Assembly (NCBI GenBank): GCA_017962965.1
Contig: JAGCUI010000026.1
Location: 99,795-163,794, forward strand
Direction: 5' to 3'
Source of the DNA: Treponema sp.
GTDB lineage: Bacteria; Spirochaetota; Spirochaetia; Treponematales; Treponemataceae
DNA: 64,000 nt
Position 1 is the first letter of the stretch. Every line of letters begins with the position of its first letter. Below the pieces are notes generated by a model. The model had not been told where the DNA came from and did not search any database. It was given only the letters and a program-made list of their open reading frames with translations. Positions 60,178-64,000 of the stretch are shown piece after piece. Made by a program: the position numbers and the translations under genes.

Positions 60178-61797
60178 ATGAAAAAATTATCAGCAATTTT
60201 AGTTTTATCATTATTTGTTTTGTGCAGCATGTTTGCACAAAAAGTTGATGAATCGGAACTTAGAGGAGTTAATGAAACAGTTGAATTTATTAACTATACA
60301 GGGCCTCATAAGGTAATTGATTCAGCAAGCGCTATTAAAAGTATTGGTACAGGCTTAGGTAATTCTATTACTCCATCAAGATCTTCTACTGCAGGAAACA
60401 GAAATAAATATTATGTTGTTCACGCCGTAGACGCTTCTGAAAGCGGAAAACTTGATGCAGATATTCTTTTTATTGGAAAAGATGCTACTGTAGACCACAT
60501 AAAAAACCTTAGAAGAATCATCAGCGGATATCTTCAGTCTGCTTACGGTTATTCAGAAAAGGATGCAGATACTCTTGCAGTATTCGTAACAGTTTACAAT
60601 GCGGTTTATCGCGGAAAATACGATATATATTCAAAAAAATATAAGAAAGTTGTAACAGACAATCTTTCAAGTTCAAACTGCGGTCTTTCTGTAAACTATA
60701 AAGACTGGCCTGGAAAATCAGAAATTGTAATTCCACTTTATGATGTAAACGGCGGTATTTCTACAGTTGATACTTCTGTAATCAGCGACTCAAAGGTTGT
60801 TGAATCTATGAAGGAAGATGATGACAGAAACGTTGACTCAAGAAAAGACATGGTTGACTTAAAGGAAAGAGAAGCCGAAAACGCTAATGAAAAAGCACAG
60901 GCTGCTCAGAAGGAAGCTGCAGAAAGTCAGAAGGAATTGAACGAAAAGAAACAGGAAGCCGACGAAGCTCAAAAAGAAGCCGATGAAGCACAGAAGAAGG
61001 CTGATGAAGCTCAGAAGAAGGCAGACGAAAATCCTAACGACAAACAGGCTCAGAAGGAAGCTGAAGAAGCACAGAAAGAAGCTGATGAAGCTCAGAAAGA
61101 AGCCGACAGAAAACAGCAGGAAGCAGACGAACAGCAGAAAAAGACTGACGATGCAAAAGAAGAAGCTAAAAAGCAGCAGGAATTTGCAGACAAAAAACAG
61201 ACTGAAGCTCAAAACGAAAGAAAAGAAATTGCCAACGATCAGCAGGTTGTTCAGGAAAAACAGATGGCAGAAGAAAGACTTCAGACAGAATACGGTATTA
61301 TCATTGTTGACGAAAAAGACATGCTTTCACGCCTTGTTAAATTCAATACAACAAACGGCGATATCGTAAGAAAGTCACCTGTTTCAGTAATCCGTAACAG
61401 AACAATCTACCACGATTCAGATATGTTCCTTGCTGTAGCCGGAGAAAATACCGGAAACGGAACAATCAAGCTTGTTCAGATTGACCAGGAAAACATGGAA
61501 ATCACAAGAGAAAGCAATGAAATTCTTGCAGAAGATTCAGTTCTTGTAAAAGACGGTGATAACTACTACTGTGTAATCGACGACAATGGAAAATGGGTTG
61601 TAGCTAAATATGATTCTTCCCTCACTCTCCTTCTTAAGTCTGATGTTGCAGTTAAGAGCGAAACTCCAATCACTGTTACACCAAGCGGAGTTGTAGTAAC
61701 TGATACAAACGGTCAGTTAAGACTCCTTTCTTCTAAAGATTTGAGTGCTATTACAAAATCTTCTTCGGATGCAAAATCTGCAGGAGATGCAAAATAA
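60178..61797 (+). CDS. P83/100-family exported coiled-coil protein
   Basis: A 539-residue protein with a signal peptide (MKKLSAILVLSLFVLCSMFA). The N-terminal domain (to about residue 215) with VDESELRGVNETVEFINYTG matches the Borrelia/Treponema P83/100 antigen family. Residues ~230-345 form a long coiled coil of near-heptad repeats (QKEADEAQKKADEA). The last ~170 residues resemble a beta-propeller-like end that includes RLLSSKDLSA. Treponema homologues are immunogenic exported proteins; the function is unknown. A terminator follows. Confidence 0.9.
   Translation: MKKLSAILVLSLFVLCSMFAQKVDESELRGVNETVEFINYTGPHKVIDSASAIKSIGTGLGNSITPSRSSTAGNRNKYYVVHAVDASESGKLDADILFIGKDATVDHIKNLRRIISGYLQSAYGYSEKDADTLAVFVTVYNAVYRGKYDIYSKKYKKVVTDNLSSSNCGLSVNYKDWPGKSEIVIPLYDVNGGISTVDTSVISDSKVVESMKEDDDRNVDSRKDMVDLKEREAENANEKAQAAQKEAAESQKELNEKKQEADEAQKEADEAQKKADEAQKKADENPNDKQAQKEAEEAQKEADEAQKEADRKQQEADEQQKKTDDAKEEAKKQQEFADKKQTEAQNERKEIANDQQVVQEKQMAEERLQTEYGIIIVDEKDMLSRLVKFNTTNGDIVRKSPVSVIRNRTIYHDSDMFLAVAGENTGNGTIKLVQIDQENMEITRESNEILAEDSVLVKDGDNYYCVIDDNGKWVVAKYDSSLTLLLKSDVAVKSETPITVTPSGVVVTDTNGQLRLLSSKDLSAITKSSSDAKSAGDAK
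60880..61215 (+). repeat. Degenerate repeat coding for the P83/100 coiled coil
   Basis: About 16 imperfect 21-base units encode AQKEADE-like heptads (for example GAAGCTGATGAAGCTCAGAA at several positions). This stretch can change length by recombination or slippage, so copy number may vary between strains. Confidence 0.7.
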
Positions 61798-61823
61798 TTA
61801 AGCACCACGCTTAAAAAAAAAAT

Positions 61824-61866
61824 AAAGGCTATGATTTGAAGAAAACTTCATTTCATAGCCTTTTTT
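61824..61866. terminator. Bidirectional terminator between P83/100 and dnaB
   Basis: AAAGGCTATGA (61824-61834) pairs with TCATAGCCTTT (61853-61863), with a GAAG/CTTC inner stem. A T run follows on the plus strand and an A run precedes it, so it can work in both directions. Confidence 0.8.
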
Positions 61867-61887
61867 ATTGTCTTTGTTATTTAAGTT

Positions 61888-63207
61888 TTATTCTTCGTCA
61901 GAAGCATTTTCGAACTTACTGTATGCCGGAATAAACATAATCTTGATGTCGCCTGTTGGTCCGTTACGCTGCTTTGCAAGAATAATCTTTGCTTCCTGGA
62001 TGTTTGTTTCCTGCTTAAGACGGTCTCTGTGAAGGAACATTACAACATCGGCATCCTGTTCGATTGCACCAGAACCTCGAATCTGATTAAGGCTTGGTTC
62101 CTGACCTTCTGCATCGCGTGCTACCTGAGAAAGTGCAACAATAGGAATCTTTAATTCACGAGCCAGTGCCTTTAATGATTTTGAAATATCAGCCATCTGT
62201 TCAAAAATCGGAGCACCGGTATTATCTGTAGTAATCAAACCGATATAGTCTATAAAAATAATTTTTACTTTGTATGTCTGAACAAGGCGTCTTGCCATTG
62301 CCCTGAGTTCCAAAAGCCTCATATTCGGGGTATCTACAGTGTACAAAGGAGCATTAAACCATCTTCCAGCTGCATCCTGGATTTTCTGAATGTGTTCAAG
62401 CTTTAAGATACCGGAACGCATTTTTGACATTGGAACACGTGCTTCCTGAGCCAGAATACGCATACCGATTGATTCATAAGGCATTTCAAGAGAGAAAAAG
62501 CCGCATGGAATCTTTTCTTCAAGTGCAATGTGCTGCATCATAGAAAGAGCAAGCGCTGTTTTACCGATAGACGGGCGTGCACCAATAATAATAAGCTCGG
62601 AATCCTGAAAGCCTGAGGTCATTGTATCAAGAGTTGCAAAACCTGTTGGAACACCCGTAAAGTTATTTTTGTTTTTATATTTATTATCAATGATTTCGAT
62701 TTCTCGAATCATGATGCTTTTTGCGTCATAAATTGCAGAGGTTTCGTTTCTTTCTGCGAGGCTAAAAATTTTCTGTTCTGCTGAATCAAGAATTTCCGAA
62801 GATTTTCTTGTTGCATCAAAAACAGAGGCTTTTACTTCGGAAGTGATTTTCATAAGATCACGTCTTGTGGCGCGGTCTAAAACAATGTCTGCATAATACT
62901 GAATGTTTGCAGCAGAAGGAACTGTATCTGTAAGGGAAGCAATATAAGCGCTGCCGCCTGACTGTTCAAGCTTACCCTTTTCTGTTAATTCGTTGATTAA
63001 GGTAATTGTGTCGCCCTGTACATTTTTTGTATAAAGGCCCAAAAGTGCTTCAAAAATTACCTGATTCTGAAGGGAATAAAAGTTTTCTGGTTTTAACTGA
63101 CTAACAACATCCGCCATTGCACCCCAGTTTAACAAAAGAGCGCCTAAAACCGACTGTTCTGCTTCCAGATTGTGTGGTGGTACTTTATCCGACAATGTTG
63201 TTTCCAT
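61888..63207 (-). CDS. dnaB: Replicative DNA helicase
   Basis: A 439-residue hexameric helicase. The N-terminal DnaB domain (NLEAEQSVLGALLL) is followed by the RecA-like core with Walker A IGARPSIGKTALAL, Walker B IIFIDYIGLI, QISRGS-like ELKIPIVALSQVARDAEG and IRGSGAIEQDADVVMFLHR. No intein is present. It lies 94 bases downstream of rplI, past a terminator, on the same strand. Confidence 0.97.
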   Translation of the reverse strand: METTLSDKVPPHNLEAEQSVLGALLLNWGAMADVVSQLKPENFYSLQNQVIFEALLGLYTKNVQGDTITLINELTEKGKLEQSGGSAYIASLTDTVPSAANIQYYADIVLDRATRRDLMKITSEVKASVFDATRKSSEILDSAEQKIFSLAERNETSAIYDAKSIMIREIEIIDNKYKNKNNFTGVPTGFATLDTMTSGFQDSELIIIGARPSIGKTALALSMMQHIALEEKIPCGFFSLEMPYESIGMRILAQEARVPMSKMRSGILKLEHIQKIQDAAGRWFNAPLYTVDTPNMRLLELRAMARRLVQTYKVKIIFIDYIGLITTDNTGAPIFEQMADISKSLKALARELKIPIVALSQVARDAEGQEPSLNQIRGSGAIEQDADVVMFLHRDRLKQETNIQEAKIILAKQRNGPTGDIKIMFIPAYSKFENASDEE

Positions 63208-63246
63208 AATCTTTTCTCCCTATTAAAAAAATTACTTTTAGCAAAA

Positions 63247-63278
63247 AAAAGCCGGCACTTTTAATTGTACCGACTTTT
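63247..63278 (-). terminator. Intrinsic terminator after rplI
   Basis: On the minus strand AAAAGTCGGTAC pairs with GTGCCGGCTTTT (two G-U wobbles) and is followed by a run of T. It lies between rplI and dnaB, so dnaB may need its own promoter or read-through. Confidence 0.75.
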
Positions 63279-63301
63279 CTGCACAAAACTAATCAGAAAA
63301 A

Positions 63302-63874
63302 TTAGTTAGCTGCTTCTTCAGTTGTTTCAGCTGGTGCTGATTCAGCTGCTTCTGCAGGTTTTTCTGCTGGCTTTTCAGCCTTTGGTTTTGAATTTTTAGC
63401 AGGTTTAGCTGCCTTTGTTTCTTCTACTTCCTGAGCTTTTACTACAACATGTACTTCAGCAGTCTGAGCTTCGTAAAGTTTAATAACAGCTTTGTAGTTA
63501 CCAACAGATTTGATAGCGCTTCCTGGAATATCGATTCTTTTGCGTTCGATTTCGAAACCAAGTTTAGCAAGTGCTTCAGAAATTACGTTTGCGCTTACAG
63601 CACCAAACAATTTTCCGTTTGCTCCAGCTGGCATTACGATTTCTACTGTTGTACCTTCAAGCTTTTCTTTAAGGCTGGCAGAATCTTTTCTCTTCTGTTC
63701 CTTGCGTGCTTCGATTTCAGCCTTGCGTGCTTCGAACATCAATACTGTAGCTTCATTGTAAGGTACAGCAAGATTACGTGGAAGAAGGAAGTTACGAGCG
63801 TAACCGTTAGCTACGTTTTTTACGTCTCCTTCTTCACCAAGTGATTTAACGTCTACGTTAAGAATTACTTTCAT
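63302..63874 (-). CDS. rplI: 50S ribosomal protein L9 with a long charged tail
   Basis: A 190-residue L9. The N-terminal RNA-binding domain is complete (MKVILNVDVKSLGEEGDVKN, GYARNFLLPRNLAVPY), followed by the long helix and C-terminal domain. Bacterial L9 is usually about 148-150 residues. Here residues ~150-190 are a low-complexity tail of Ala, Lys, Glu and Pro (KPAEKPAEAAESAPAE). The Shine-Dalgarno AAGGAG is clear. The rpsF-ssb-rpsR genes usually upstream would lie beyond the window. Confidence 0.96.
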   Translation of the reverse strand: MKVILNVDVKSLGEEGDVKNVANGYARNFLLPRNLAVPYNEATVLMFEARKAEIEARKEQKRKDSASLKEKLEGTTVEIVMPAGANGKLFGAVSANVISEALAKLGFEIERKRIDIPGSAIKSVGNYKAVIKLYEAQTAEVHVVVKAQEVEETKAAKPAKNSKPKAEKPAEKPAEAAESAPAETTEEAAN

Positions 63875-63953
63875 TTTTCAAGCTCCTTATTATTTTTTTA
63901 CAAAGAAACCTCGGAGTATGAGGCCCCTTCAAATTGATTTAATGTTATGCAAA

Positions 63954-63994
63954 ATGCATGTGAGAATGCATGAAAGTTTGCTTTGCAAACTTTC
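63954..63994. repeat. Two adjacent inverted repeats at the window edge
   Basis: ATGCAT-GTGAGA-ATGCAT (63954-63971) is followed at once by TGAAAGTTTGC-TTT-GCAAACTTTCA (63971-63995), an 11-bp perfect stem with a three-base loop. There is no T run on the minus strand after the stem, so it is not a normal terminator for the operon. It may be a dispersed palindromic repeat. Confidence 0.55.
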
Positions 63995-64000
63995 AAAAAA

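Noticed and set aside
60859..61212. Minus-strand open frame rich in Phe, Leu and Ser within P83/100
   Set aside because: It is the antisense of the coiled-coil repeat; the GAA/AAG-rich coding strand creates a stop-free complement.
63449..63844. Plus-strand open frames antisense to rplI
   Set aside because: Shadow frames of a certain ribosomal protein gene; no independent start signals.
1..64000. CRISPR arrays, insertion sequences, prophage, tRNA or rRNA genes
   Set aside because: No regularly spaced repeats, transposase or integrase motifs, or cloverleaf-like sequences were noticed on either strand; a tRNAscan or Infernal run would be decisive.

Overview
The window looks like chromosomal DNA of a low-GC, host-associated spirochaete, most likely a gut or rumen Treponema. 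Grounds: a P83/100-family protein, an Rnf-type operon, many exported proteins with spirochaete-style signal peptides, and a gene set typical of an anaerobe (ferredoxin-dependent 2-oxoacid oxidoreductase, CUT1-type ABC importer). No phage, transposase, CRISPR array, rRNA or tRNA was seen. Species assignment is inference; no rRNA is present to confirm it.

Layout. 1-2105: ribonuclease Z (cut by the window edge), a MATE exporter and a small unknown protein, all on the minus strand. 2154-6900: plus-strand operon MoxR ATPase - DUF58 - membrane protein - ATP-grasp. 6902-15716: minus-strand genes for a small cytosolic protein, a patatin lipase, a FemAB-type peptide-bridge enzyme, PncB, a UvrD/PcrA helicase and MetG. 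15717-18491: a cobalamin riboswitch controlling a lipoprotein and a TonB-dependent receptor. 18448-23106: NagZ-like GH3 (minus), then an envelope set (glycan-binding-like exported protein, VanW protein, polytopic GT-C-like protein).

23108-37232 holds two co-regulated metabolic operons. The first is XRE/cupin regulator - acyl-CoA ligase - four-gene ABC importer. The second is ferredoxin - VorB - TPP subunit - gamma subunit - second XRE/cupin regulator - small protein - second acyl-CoA ligase. Their promoters share a 30-bp block identical at 27 positions, in the same place relative to TTGAA(A/T)-N17-TA(A/T)(A/T)AT promoters. The best explanation is activation of short or branched-chain fatty acids to CoA esters and ferredoxin-driven reductive carboxylation to 2-oxoacids. 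A LytS-type kinase with a response regulator lies between them.

37340-46256: HD-domain protein, OmpA-family protein, DUF3943 protein, LUD protein, a diaminobutyrate aminotransferase/decarboxylase pair (1,3-diaminopropane synthesis), and a GH57-like protein that seems to have lost its catalytic residues. 46346-52938: an Rnf-like operon in canonical order C-D-G-E-A-B, preceded by an unknown membrane protein and a DUF212/PAP2-like protein. By eye these Rnf subunits have lost the NADH motif, both flavinylation motifs, the membrane iron-sulphur cysteines and the N-terminal RnfB cluster domain, while the four [4Fe-4S] motifs of RnfC and RnfB are intact. This is the strongest candidate for an undescribed system.

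53012-64000: RNA and housekeeping genes (RluA-type synthase, P-loop/Asp23 fusion, tRNA nucleotidyltransferase, RlmD-type methyltransferase, DnaB, ribosomal protein L9), an alpha/beta hydrolase, a beta-propeller-like exported protein and P83/100. A recurring feature is a -10 hexamer exactly 6-7 bases before a start codon that lacks a Shine-Dalgarno sequence, which suggests many leaderless mRNAs.
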